A DNA stretch of 64,000 nucleotides from Parasponia andersonii (GCA_002914805.1 JXTB01000001.1:552838-616837), one strand, 5' to 3'. Numbered from the stretch's first letter, positions 1-10,476 are shown. Translations and numbers: made by a program. The notes: generated by a model from the letters alone, not told the origin.

Positions 1-1384
1 CTGCTTCTCTAAAAGGAAGTTCGCTTTCTCCTCCTTCCAAGCCTTCTCCAAGTTCTCGAATGCTTGAGTTATTTTGTCGAGCTTCTCAGCTTTCTCTAAG
101 CTTTCGAGAACTGGATCGTGCATCAAGACAGCAGCAGCCGTAGTCTAAAAAAAAAAAAAAAGAGGGTTAAGTGTTATGAAAATCTTCAAGCCAACAAAAG
201 TGAGGATTAAGAAGCTTACATTGGCCAGCATCCTCATTGTGGATCCGAAAGCGACCTTGGCAGAACGTCGCTTCATTCGCTCCCAACCTTCTTCAGACGT
301 GAAACGGTCGATGAAGGCTGCGCTCATGCCAGCCTTCTCTGGTAGTTGGTTAAGGAGTACGAACAGTTCGTCGCCTTTATCTGCCAGGTTCGGTTCTGAG
401 GAGGTAGCAGCCTCGGTAGGAGGTACTGAGGTGCTCGCTGGCTAAGGTGGTGGAGGGGGCGAGCTCGCAGGGACATCCTCGAAGACGACTTTTCTCTTTT
501 TCGAGCAGTCGACCTTCTCCTTCCCTTTTGATGGCGGCGTACTCTTGGGTGTTTTGGTTTTTGCCATTGACCCGAGAGTTGACGGAGGAGCTCGCAGACC
601 GCTTCCAATAACCATCTCTGTACAACAGAATGTGTTAATAAGCAAGGAAACAAAATATAAAGGTAGTTAGAATAAGCGTGCAATTACCTTCTTCCTGGGG
701 AGCTGGTTGAGAAGCTGGTGGGGACACGGTCTCTGGCGATGAGGGCTCTGAGCGAGGTGGTGTGGTCGGGGCCTTCCTTTTTCTTATTCTGGAGGACGAG
801 GCACCCAAGTTAGACTTTTTCTTGGGCTTCTTCTTCGAGCTCGCCGGTCTGGAGGAGATAACCGGGGGGTCTGGGAATGCAGCACCCTTTGGTATCAGAC
901 CGCAAGCGACCAGGTTCTTCGATGTGCCTAAAACCTTCCAGTTAAATTCTACAACTGGAAGCTCATTGATTGCATATACTCTTGCGAGCTGGTCACTGGA
1001 GAGTCCTGGTCGATCCCTATTATCTGCGATGATATTGGAAATGCGATCTGTACAAAGAATAGATAAACAAACAAGACAGTAAGTTAGAAGACTACCTATC
1101 GGGGTTTTGGAAGAAGCCATTGGCTGCATAGTCAAAATGGAAAAATGGATTTTTCTATTTTTCCATGTTGTTGCGAACCCCGTAGATCATTTTTATGGCT
1201 TGATTCGACCACTTGCTCGCATAGAAGAAGCTGAAGTCTGACGGATTTGACTTCACTTGGTAGAACCAAGCGAATTCCTCGGGGGAAGGGGTTTCTAAAC
1301 CTAACTTATGATACAAAATATACAAGCCTACTATATACCTATAAGTGTTAGGGTCAACTGAAAAGGGACGACCCCATAGTAATC

Positions 1385-2580
1385 TATTATTGATTTTATG
1401 TACGGGTGAAGGGGAAGATGCACACCGCAGTTGAGGACCGCCTCAGAAAATGAAGCGAGCTTACGAGGAGGTGTGTGTGGACGGTTGAACTCCATCGGAA
1501 AACACAGGGGGATGGCGATCTTGTAGCTGCTCGCGATTTTCCTGAGTTTGTTCGCCGTACAGCTCGTTCGGACATTTGTGCATGACCAGTTTCCCTCTAT
1601 ATATTGGTAGCCTGAAGAAAATGCCAGAGCATCCCTAATATGTCTGGGCCATTGATCCTGGGGAAGATCGCCTATTCGAGGACTACTTTGTCTTGCCCCA
1701 GTTATTTCTATCTCGGGTTCAGACTCGGGATAATCCTCAAGGTTAATGGTACTAACACTTGAGCTGAATTCCCCAGAAAAGGCATTTCTTTCCCTAAATA
1801 GTTCTTCACTACTAGACATCTGAAAAGAAATAGGCAGGGATTCAGACTACTATGCTAACATTCTAGGTATTTATCCTAAAGTTGCATGATCTACGAGTTC
1901 GTCAGAAAGTGTTCGAGCAATTCGTCAGAAAGTGTTCGAGCAGTTCGTCAGAAGTGTTCGAGCAGTTCATCAGTAAATGAACNTTATTGATTTTATGTAC
2001 GGGTGAAGGGGAAGATGCACACCGCACTTGAGGACCGCCTCAGAAAATGAAGCGAGCTTACGAGGAGGTGTGTGTGGATGGTTGAACTCCATCGGAAAAC
2101 GCAGGGGGATGGCGATCTTGTAGCTGCTCGCGATTTTCCTGAGTTTGTACGCCGTACAGCTCGTTCAGACATTTGTGCATGACCAGTTCCCCTCTATATA
2201 TTGGTAGCCTGAAGAAAATGCCAGAGCATCCCTAATGTGTCTGGGCCATTGATCCTGGGGAAGATCGCCTATTCGAGGACTACTTTGTCTTGCCCCAGTT
2301 ATTTCTATCTCGGGTTCGGACTCGGGATAATCCTCAAGGTTAATGGTACTAACACTTGAGCCGAATTCCCCAGAAAAGGCATTTCCTTCCCTAAATAGTT
2401 CTTCACTACTAGACATCTGAAAAGAAATAGGCAGGGATTCAGACTACTATGCTAACATTTTAGGTATTTATCCTAAAGTTGCATGATCTACGAGTTCGTC
2501 AGAAAGTGTTCGAGCAGTTCGTCAGAAAGTGTTTGAGCAGTTCATCAGAAGTGTTCGAGCAGTTCATCAGTAAATGAACC
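1385..2580. repeat. Two near-identical ~0.6-kb direct copies joined at an N
   Basis: The block 1385-1982 is repeated at 1984-2580 with only a handful of substitutions by eye. A single unknown base at 1983 sits exactly at the junction. Both copies carry the same ATG exon and the same 24-bp tandem repeats. The N points to two overlapping sequence pieces abutted by the assembler (two alleles or two element copies) rather than a biological tandem duplication. Confidence 0.9.
1893..1982. repeat. Short tandem repeat, ~23-24 bp units (also at 2492-2575)
   Basis: About three to four units built on GTTCGTCAGAAAGTGTTCGA follow each other inside the 5' UTR intron of the antisense gene; some units are one base shorter. 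The second copy at 2492-2575 belongs to the duplicated block. Confidence 0.85.
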
Positions 2581-2937
2581 GTCAGTTCAGAAAGAATAGA
2601 TTAGGGTATCAGACCCTAGAAATTCTTCTCATAGGATCATTTCTAAGTGATATTATAATTCTACTCTACGGACTGAAGAAAAAAGAGAGTATAAAAGGAA
2701 CAAATTTCTTATTTCACTTCGGTAAAATGAGTTTATTCTCAGATTGAAGTTGTTTTCAATAATGAAAGAAATAAGAGAAGACACTGACCTTTCTTCAAGA
2801 GATGGAGTTGAGTCGATTCGAAACTGTGATGGAGAAGCAGCAGCGATTGGAGCGACCTGGGAGGAAGAACGGCGTTAGGGTTCTTGAGATTTTTGAAGTT
2901 TTCTGAGTAAAATGAAACAGAGACGGATGGTTTCTGA

Positions 2938-2945
2938 TATTTATA
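2938..2945 (-). promoter_or_regulatory. TATA box of the element G antisense gene
   Basis: TATAAATA on the minus strand, preceded by a GC-containing stretch and followed about 30 bp downstream by a short leader rich in CTC and TTC. It lies about 520 bp upstream of the ATG at 2416, with a 5' UTR intron in between. Position relative to the leader and the donor near 2789 supports a real promoter; no transcript evidence is available. Confidence 0.55.
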
Positions 2946-3280
2946 ACCTAACCACCGTTAGATCGCAGCCATAGATCGGAGGATTTGAATTTTGAATCTG
3001 AAGGCTAAGGACTGCGCGGGATTTGAATCTATCCGAAAAGTCAGGATTATTTAAAATTTGAAAAGATTTGGAAAGATTTGGTGACGGTTGGTGTCAATCA
3101 GGCTTTCTCGAATTTCGTTCCTAGATACACGTGTTCCGTTCTGACAGAAAGGAGGATACGCGTGATCTTGAAAGAGGAGATTTGGAATCTGACGGATCTT
3201 CGATTACTCAAATCACAGGTTTTAAGTTATGACATCACAAGGTCGCACGAAGCTCCATTTCGTCCTAAAGAACTAATAGA

Positions 3281-3293
3281 GCTGGGGGGCAAT
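3281..3293 (+). other. Polypurine tract of element G
   Basis: GCTGGGGGGCAATT lies immediately before the TGTTGTGCGG start of the LTR. A G-run followed by a TG start is the usual plus-strand priming site of Ty3/gypsy elements, which fixes the orientation of element G as + and shows that the gene upstream is antisense. Confidence 0.8.
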
Positions 3294-3324
3294 TGTTGTG
3301 CGGTCTAAAATCCTAAGGTTGCAT

Positions 3325-3550
3325 AAGGATTATATGCGACCTCTCCCGTGATGGTTATATGCGACCTCCTCCGTGATGGTTATATGCGACCACTTCCACA
3401 GGTTTTGTGCGACCTTCTCTGTGCAGTTTGCCTTAACAAACAGGAAACCTATAAGGAGAAGGAAACACGTAAATGCCATAAAGGAAACTTATAAGAAGAG
3501 GGAAACATGCAAATACTATAAAGGAAACCTACAAGAGGAGGGAAACTAAA
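3325..3550. repeat. Two tandem repeat blocks in the U3 of LTR G
   Basis: 3325-3420 has about four diverged ~25-bp units containing TATATGCGACC and CCGTGATGGT. 3430-3550 has about three ~47-bp units containing ATAAGGAAAC and GAGGGAAAC. Tandem repeats in U3 are common and often act as enhancer elements; that role is inferred here. Confidence 0.8.
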
Positions 3551-3702
3551 GACTCCTATTTATGATTAACTAGTTATCCTTTTTGAATAGTTATTCAATT
3601 ATATTGTTACTTAATTTATGTTACCCAATTGTATAGTTACCTGTTTATACAATTAGGATCTTAGAGACATAAGGAACCTAGGGACATAAGGTCATTATGA
3701 TC

Positions 3703-3710
3703 TATATAAA
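3703..3710 (+). promoter_or_regulatory. TATA box of LTR G
   Basis: TATATAAA followed by GGGGACTCTATG, about 410 bp into the LTR. It fits the element's own sense promoter, facing away from the antisense gene. Confidence 0.6.
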
Positions 3711-4160
3711 GGGGACTCTATGTTCCGAAGAAACACACCAAGTTCTGGGCAGATACAAGTCACAGAGAATAGAAGTCAGAGCAAATTCAAGCTTAGAGTA
3801 TTCCAAACTTTGGGTAATATAAGTCTTTAGCATCCTTCAATAGCTTTCAGTCTTTCCGATTTCCAAACGTGATTGTAACCTTGAGTGTTCATTAGTATTC
3901 ATAAAATAGTGAGAAAACAGTGGACGTAGGCTCATCTTTTTTGGGGCTGAACCACTATAAATTCCTCTCTCCTTATTTGCTTTGATTACTACTTCAATTC
4001 ACACAAGCCACATCTCTTGATTATTTATAAATTTATTGTTGATAAAACCTCCATCAACATATATATATATATGTATACTTCTTTGATTTTTTCTATATTC
4101 TTGTTTAAACTTTATTAACTTATTGAATATATTGTATATGTTGCTATAGAGGAAGAGCAG

Positions 4161-4278
4161 GGTCCAAATTCCTCTCAAAATTAAAAACTACATACTAGAC
4201 GATCAAATAAAATGCCAAAGGTCCAAATTCCTCTCAAAATTAAAAACTACATACTAGACGATCAAATAAAATGCCAAA
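4161..4278. repeat. Perfect 59-bp tandem duplication
   Basis: 4161-4219 is repeated exactly at 4220-4278, beginning GGTCCAAATTCC and ending ATGCCAAA. It lies at the putative start codon of the first CACTA exon, so the ATG and its upstream context are present twice. Exact identity amid otherwise decayed sequence suggests a recent slippage event or an assembly duplication. Confidence 0.95.
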
Positions 4279-4471
4279 GGTTACCAAGTATCGACAAGAT
4301 GGTGTGAAAACTGTGATAGAGGCTTATGAATATGGTATTGTGCCAAAATTACCTTAGAACGAGTTACAAGGTTTCTTAGGTTATAGAAACCGAGCACATG
4401 TGCCAATCACCTATCCAAATTTGAAAAAGGTTCCCTCGCCATTGAAGGAAAAAATATGGACAAAAATCTTC
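4271..4471 (+). pseudogene. CACTA exon: Transposase_24-like N-terminal part
   Basis: Translation begins MPKVTKYRQDG and continues with NRAHVPITYPNLKKVPSPLK and EKIWTKIF, resembling the plant Ptta/En/Spm transposase segment with its 'P-I-T-Y-x-N-W-x-x-V-P...K-E-x-I-W' pattern. It ends at a good donor, C|GTAAGTAT. One in-frame stop follows IVPKLP. A following exon piece at 4947 to about 5065, after a TTTACTATAG acceptor, continues with KWIPRDQLWN-like residues. These exons would give the N-terminal half of the CACTA-associated protein. Confidence 0.65.
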
Positions 4472-5150
4472 GTAAGTATATGGTAATTATGCTTTATGAT
4501 TTATGATCTTGTTGAGGTTTTTATAATTTATAAGATAACGTTTTAATTGGTTATTGATGCAACAAGCTTTTTAAATTGATGATTCTCAAAAGAAGGAACT
4601 ATTAATTTTTTGTAGAGAAAAGTAAAGTTCAAATGTTTCTTGTAGCCCATTGTGTAAAACCAATGCTTAATGATCTGAATATTTATAATAGACTGACCAA
4701 GGTTTTTAAAGATTATCCATTCATTATAGTACAACAATGAAAAGATTTTGTAAAGATTAGATAGATAGAAGAAGAGTGGCAAAAACTTTATTCTTAACAA
4801 AGTGATCGAAGAAACACATATGATTATGATCATCATCTTTCCCGAAGTGAATACAATTCGTTAAAGAGAGAAATGATAACTATCATAATCTAACTTTAAA
4901 TATTTGTAAATATAAATTCAATTAATAGTTTATTGTTTTACTATAGCAAATAGAAGCAGAATCCATAAAATGGATTCCGAGAGATCAATTATGGAACTAC
5001 ACATAACATGACAAGAAAGGAAATATAAGGAATGATAAAATCAAAACGGTCGTTGATTGAATTGTAAGTATGATATAATATATGAATTATCTATTCTTTA
5101 GCTAGCTATTGAAAATGAGATTATTATTAATATATCTATGTTGGTTTATA

Positions 5151-5421
5151 GGATTCATGATCTGAAGAAGTTACACAATGTGCATTTTAGTTAGAAGGAA
5201 AAGTTGATATATTGACTGTAGCAATAGGTATCCAAGAGTATAGGGGTCATGTTAGAAGACAGCCATGGTACGTCAAACAAAGAGATTACTTTGAGACTAG
5301 TAGATGTACTTGTTCTATAAAAGTACAAGCTGAAATGGATGATATAAAGAAAAATATGGAAAACTTGAATTCACAACTCCAGCTACTACAACAAAAGCTT
5401 GAAGAAAAGGAATTTGGCTAG
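5151..5421 (+). pseudogene. CACTA exon: EYRGHVRR motif and coiled coil
   Basis: After a TTTATAG acceptor at 5150 the frame reads ILTVAIGIQEYRGHVRRQPW, then KVQAEMDDIKKNMENLNSQL and LQQKLEEKE. The 'GxxEYRGRVRG...YF' block followed by a coiled coil is characteristic of plant En/Spm Transposase_24-type proteins. The open part runs to a stop at 5419-5421. The solo LTR starts 110 bp downstream. Confidence 0.65.
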
Positions 5422-5531
5422 GTTAATTATGGGCAAACACCTATGGAAGAGTACCATAGTACTAAGGCAAGTTGTATAATACATGAAGAAGTGACAAACG
5501 AGGAAACAAAGATCCGACAAAAGTCATCAGG

Positions 5532-8421
5532 TATAACACACCCTCGCTTATCTATATGACTATGTAGCTCAAACTAGGAAGTATTATAGGTTCATAAACC
5601 TTATCTATAGTTTTGCATCAAGGTGGGCCAATTTAAACTTTTCAAACTTTAAAACTAAAGAAGTAGCATGGCATTACTTCTTTATTGTGCCTTTACAAAA
5701 TATACAACAAAAAAGTGTATCAGTTTATCTTACCATGAGTAGTAATATTTACAACACATTAAAATATTGAAATACAAAGAAAATATCGCCCACAAGTCAA
5801 GTTCGTCTACATCTGTATGATCATGGCGACAAGAAAGCATGCTAGCCAACCAGTAACTCTTTACCTCATATATCTCTTTACCTGCATCATAGGAACTAAA
5901 TTAGCTAATGCTCAATAAGTAAAGATCTTGCATGCTCGTGAATGTGTTTTATGCATAAACTTCATTGAAATTCCCATTGTACTCTTTTTTTCATAACTTT
6001 TTATTTTGATGCATTTTCTTAGAAAATATTTCTTTGTAAGGTCCTTGAGTACACCACAAAGTCACGGCAGTCAGTAGGCCATGCCTACCTATGTGGGAAG
6101 AAATTATAAGGCTAATGCGAACCATACTTACCCAACGTAGACAGACTAGGTAATGTATCTCACATAACTTATAGTACAATGTTCAGTTCCGGCAACTTGT
6201 ACACCGTGCCCACCTATACGGGAAGAATTCTTGTGCAATCCATACCTACCCAATATAGACAGACTAAACAATACACTCAAAACATATCTCATAAAATCAG
6301 TACAATGGTACTACTTCGAATCCAACATATGGAAAATTTTACTTTGTTGAAAATCATGCTTAAATGATCATGCCATGCTTATGTCTTTCATAAACTTTAT
6401 AATAACAATACAAATAGGATATAATTGAAATAATACATATAAGCACATCTTGTATCTACTATTGTTCTTATGATATAGTTAAAATAATTCTTTACTTACC
6501 TTGTGTCCGATAGAAAAAATAGTGAAAAGGGTTAGTATTCTTTATGGCGAGGTGTGTGGAAGACCTTATATGAATTTTATCACTAAAATGATCAATACAA
6601 TGTAAATTGCTTAAAGAAAACAACCATAAGCATAAATCACAAGTTTCACAAAATCAGGAAATCTAATCACAAAATGAACCAAAATGGCACATACTTTCAT
6701 AAAAACTAGTCCATTTGCTTCTAAATGATACCATTTTATTTTAAAAATATTTAAACAGCACCTCTCAAAATTTTATGACATTCCTAAATGATTAAAATCA
6801 TAGTTTTAAACATGTAATAATATTTTACAATCCAATTCCCACATATATACCTCACAGAAAATTATTTAGAACAACCTAGGTGCACTTGAATTCCTTTCGG
6901 TTTAGACAAAATTTAAACCCATTTTTACACTTGTGTAACATCACAACCAGCAAGTAAATGATATAATGTATATATAAAAGGATCAATGTCTTATATATTC
7001 TAAGTAAAGCAATCAAATAACAAGTGTAAACAACTTATTCCAACTATGAAAACACTTGAATCTATAAATAGCAAACTTTGGAGATTTAAGTCTAAATTTA
7101 ATCTTCCACTTGAATTCTATGTTTCCAGAAATATATAAGATTTTATAAGATATTTATTCATCAAATAATAGCTTTGATTTAAGAGCTAAAGGAAAAGAAA
7201 TAAATTATCAATTCTAAAATCCACAATAGCTCACCTTAACTAGTTTGAACTTATGTTGAAGCTCTTGCCTTCTACTTCCACCAAATTGATTCCCAAGGCT
7301 TTCAAATTGATTTTAGGACCTAAAGGAACAATTTCTTAAGTGGTATCAAGTGGAAAATTGAAATATAAAAACAAAACCTAGGAAGAAGGACTAGTAGAAT
7401 TACCTTGACTAGTTTGGACCTATCTTACTTTCTAGAGCTTCAACTTGAGTTCTACCACTTAGAAACTCTTGAAAATTGTTAATGGGAGCTAAGAGAAGCC
7501 TAGAAAGTAGATGGAGTGATTCAAGTCATCGCTGGAGAGAAAGAAGAAGGAAAGGACCAGATTTGGTCCAAAATCAATACTTAATGGCTAAGAAAAGCCA
7601 TAACTTAAATTCTAAGGGATATTTTCGGTATTTCACACTCTAAATTTTCATGTGTCCAGCTTTAAATCACCCTTTGCTTACTCATCACGTTGTTGACCAT
7701 TCCTATACACTCAAGTGTAGACTAAAATGATGAAACCTAGCTTAAAAAATGAAATCTAGTCATACATTGACTTATGATCTTATATGGCCAATCTTATTGT
7801 AATTTGGTGGAACCTAGCCCTATAACCAGTCATTACACATAAAAATAAGTCAATTAGAGTCAAATTAATAATGCAAACATAGTATCAATGCCTAACTAAT
7901 AGAATGCACAAAGATGACTTTACACGATTAAGTTGAATCTAAAGCTAGTTTAGTGCAATTAAACATAGTTTAGTACAGTGATTGCCACCTCGTGCTTACC
8001 TGGAACCAACATTTTTGAAAATGCTAGAAATGAGTTCTAAAAATTTAATAAAAGTGATTTGACATGTTAAATGCATTGAATTTGGCTTTGAAAAGTGTGA
8101 AAAATGCATTTTATCGAAAAACTACCATTTGGCCAAGTTATCAACAAACTTGATTTTAATGCATGTGCACATTGTATTGTATTCATGAATATATCTTCTT
8201 GTACCTTTCACACACCAAGCTCCCTTTCTAAGGGTACTGAGCCTTTACGTTGCATAGGAACACTTCGACAAACATTAGTACAATAATACAGATTGAAAGC
8301 ATTTAGCTATAAAAATAAGTAATTTACCATAAAAATTGATACTAGTTACTTGATATATCTATTATGCAATTTGAACATATTTACTATTGGCTTATTATGT
8401 ATGTGAGAATCTTGGACATTA
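5532..8421 (-). mobile_element. Solo LTR, A-type chromovirus (Tekay/Del-like), minus strand
   Basis: About 2.9 kb collinear with the LTRs of element A at 13541-16429 and 27864-30742, but reverse-complemented: its right end reads as the LTR start (CCAAGATTCTCACAT on the minus strand) and its left end as the LTR end (AAGCGAGGGTGTGTTATA). No internal region or second LTR adjoins it, and CACTA coding sequence continues on both sides, so it is a solo LTR from recombination of a full element. A clean 5-bp target duplication is not evident. Considerably diverged from the other A-type LTRs. Confidence 0.85.
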
Positions 8422-8504
8422 CGCAAGGATTGGAGAGGTATATTATTTACTGTATCTTTTGAACTTAATTCTTTTTAATGATAAATTAATGATATTGGTT
8501 TGTT

Positions 8505-8842
8505 AGGGTATTGTTTGTATGTTGGCTGGAGACAATATAGAAAATGTAAATGATTTAGTATACAAGAATTCTTGACATGTTATTCATAGTCATCCTCTTG
8601 GAGATGAAAACTTGAGTCTCAATAACTGTGGTTATTCAGCCTAAGGTTGACATACCGATCCCAACAGAAGAAATAGAGACAATTTTAGATGCTCTAGGTG
8701 TATATATTGCATGGCTAGAACATCTAATAATATCAGCCTAAGGTTGACATACCGATCCCAACAGAAGAAATAGAGACAATTTTAGATGCTCTAGGTGTAT
8801 ATATTGCATGGCTAGAACATCTAATAATATTTGGGGAAGAGG
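8505..8842 (+). pseudogene. CACTA exon: DUF8039-like segment with a 97-bp duplication
   Basis: GIVCMLAGDNIENVNDLVYK, then HSHPLGDENLSLN and VDIPIPTEEIETILDALGVY followed by IAWLEHLI, match the pattern 'GxV...H-x-V-P-L-G...P-x-P...E-x-x-T-V-x-D-A-x-G-x-x-x-x-W' of the DUF8039 region found upstream of Ulp1 domains in plant CACTA proteins. The exon ends at GAAGAG|GTATGT. Stops are present, and a 97-bp direct duplication (not a multiple of three) shifts the frame. Confidence 0.6.
8636..8829. repeat. 97-bp direct tandem duplication
   Basis: 8636-8732 (TCAGCCTAAGGTTGACATAC...) is repeated immediately at 8733-8829, essentially perfectly. It duplicates the coding block for the P-I-P-T-E-E-I-E-T motif. 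Confidence 0.95.
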
Positions 8843-9090
8843 TATGTACATTGTATTGGTAATATATACTAAATAAGATTTTCTTGGTGTATATTAACTA
8901 ATTTAATCTTATTATTTTGTTCTATAGGAGCCTATGAAAAAAATGAAAGAAAAAGGAAAGGAACACATATCTTTCAGGGAATAGCAAAGGTCCATCAGAC
9001 TCTTTGAATAAGACAAAACAAAAAACTGATATGGTAGTTGAGGATTTGTCAATGTGTCAACATGCAATTTAGAATAATGCCACCTAATGT

Positions 9091-10075
9091 ATGGGGACCG
9101 ATAATACTATTGTATTTTTCTTATCTCTAGAAATTCTTATTAGTGATCACAATAACTATCTAAATAGTGAGGGCATCAATTTTATGGTGGCTATGGTCGA
9201 ATTGAGTGTGCCATGTATTGAGTTCTACATAAGGTTAGTTGAAATTTTTCGTTTTACTTGGAATTTATTATTTGATTAGAAATTAATGATAATAAATAGT
9301 GTTTTCTTTATATTATAAGTATGTAGTCATGAGTAGATATTCCAATTAAAACTATGGTTTCATTTGTCCAAGCAAAGTTTCTTTAGTCCCCTGGACAATG
9401 ATAGAGAAAAAGATGAAAGGGAGAAAAAAGACTATGTAATTCTTGCTTTGAAGAATTATAAGTGTGGACAACTAGCTTTCTTGCTATATTATGAAGGATA
9501 ATATTCTTTTATATGATTTTTCTATTAGAACTTATAAATCCAATTATAAAATCATTATGATCTTATCTAAATTGTAGGAAACATTGGATGTTAGCAATCA
9601 TCTATCCTTAGGGTGATGAAGTATATTAGATTGACCCCATTCGTTAACCTATTCATACAAGTATCCGTGAATTAGTCACTTCATCATTGCATGAATAGAT
9701 TTTGGGAAGGCTTGGATTTGCGAAATAACATAACATGCAAATGAAATAGACTACTGTAAAGGTAACAACTTTTAAATGGATTAAAAATTCAATGGTATTA
9801 CAAACTAATTTTTGACTACTTTGTATAGCGGACACCTAAGCAGAACAAGAACGTCGAATATGGCTTTTATGTTTTAAGATACACGGGGGACATAATGGAC
9901 TATAAATGGGACAAGATTCCATTTTTTGTAAGTACATTTATATTAATGAAAATCATATCAACAAATGACCATGAACAAATTTTATTTTGTTTTATTCAAA
10001 TATGTAGTTTGGTCAAATCAATGAATACAAAAGAGTGGACATAGATGAAGTACGGAATGAATAGGCGGTCCAACT
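9091..10075 (+). pseudogene. CACTA exons: Ulp1/SUMO-protease-like domain, inactive
   Basis: Fragments in order: FLSLEILISDHNNYLN (9110-9160), EREKKDYVILALKNYKCGQL (about 9420-9470), and PKQNKNVEYGFYVLRYTGDI (about 9835-9895), then FGQINEYKRVDIDEVRNE near 10011-10063. The last blocks correspond to the C-terminal end of plant Ulp1-type peptidases, where the usual motif is V-x-C-G-x-Y-V-M-R. Here the catalytic cysteine position is tyrosine (VEYGFYV), and no H-W motif follows the QLAFLLYYEG block. Several stops interrupt it. Normally this family removes ubiquitin-like tags; this copy cannot be active. Confidence 0.65.
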
Positions 10076-10441
10076 TTTCCCAATGTTAAAGTGGTGTTAA
10101 GGATAGCATTTTGAAAATTAATCCTTACATTCTAGACTTTTTTTCATTTTATATTAGTCATAAAGACCATTAATAATTTTCTCTTTTTTTAAAATGTAAA
10201 TCTACGAAATGGTTTGATTCCTTAAATAGGTACGCAGGCAGTCCATTGTTATACGAGTCCAGCCACAAATTATTTTAAATTCTACATTTTTAATTTTTGG
10301 ATAATTTGAATTGAAAATCATATTATGGATGTTCTTTGAAAGATATTGCAGGTCTATTACAATTTTATTTGAATCACGGATGTTGGCAATGTGTGGGATA
10401 AATAGAAAATTGAGAAGAATATTTTGAAAAACAAAACTACA

Positions 10442-10476
10442 ATAGATCACGGTTGTTTTAAAAATCGTGATCTATA
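10442..10476. repeat. Short perfect inverted repeat in the CACTA subterminal region
   Basis: ATAGATCACG and CGTGATCTAT flank about 14 bp of AT-rich loop. Further GATCACGG/CCGTGATC motifs occur at 10500-10530. CACTA elements carry clustered subterminal motifs bound by their TNPA-type protein, and this cluster sits about 280 bp inside the right terminus. Confidence 0.6.

Larger units (their letters stand above)
1..2950 (-). pseudogene. Antisense spliced gene of element G (plant gypsy-type transposon domain, then coiled coil)
   Basis: Minus-strand gene-like unit. A TATA box (2938-2945) is followed by a probable 5' UTR exon ending near 2789 with an AAG|GTCAGT donor, and by an intron ending in a pyrimidine-rich TTTTCAG directly before an ATG at 2416 (duplicate at 1819). 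Coding blocks follow at 1819-1096, 1047-688, 617-220 and 144-1, separated by GT-AG introns. The first block has an acidic N-terminus (MSSSEELFRE...) and the proline-rich core FNRPHTPPRKLASFSEAVLN typical of the Pfam 'putative gypsy type transposon' family (PF04195). The middle blocks are basic, Ser/Pro-rich and low complexity; the last (residues LEKAEKLDKITQAFENLEKA) is a coiled coil running off the window. Function unknown. The reading frame looks partly interrupted in this assembly, at few points. Confidence 0.75.
1..4059 (+). mobile_element. Element G: Tat-like Ty3/gypsy retrotransposon, 3' end only
   Basis: The right-hand end of an LTR retrotransposon read on the + strand. From left to right it holds an antisense gene, a purine-rich tract and a 3' LTR; gag and pol would lie left of the window. 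The family is inferred from layout: an extra gene in antisense orientation between pol and the 3' LTR is known from Tat-lineage elements such as Grande and Retand, and element F here has the same layout with a recognisable Tat-type pol. No pol sequence of G is visible, so the lineage is inference. A fossil by appearance; its internal part is also disturbed by an assembly join. Confidence 0.7.
3294..4059 (+). mobile_element. 3' LTR of element G (766 bp)
   Basis: Starts TGTTGTGCGG right after the polypurine tract and ends CTCCATCAACA, giving TG...CA termini. A TATA box TATATAAA at 3703-3710 is followed by a leader with CACACCAAG and CACAGAG, as expected for U3-R. The U3 part has two short tandem repeats (3325-3420 and 3430-3550). 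Sequence after 4059 is an AT dinucleotide run, so the target duplication cannot be checked within the window. Confidence 0.85.

Noticed and set aside
176-445. + strand ORF of 89 residues
   Set aside because: Complement of the antisense gene's coding block 617-220 in element G; no domain of its own.
3078-3308. + strand ORF of 76 residues ending in LTR G
   Set aside because: Runs across the polypurine tract into the LTR; no recognisable motif.
4543-4836. Minus-strand ORF of 97 residues
   Set aside because: AT-rich, Ile/Phe-rich translation of intron-like sequence within the CACTA element.
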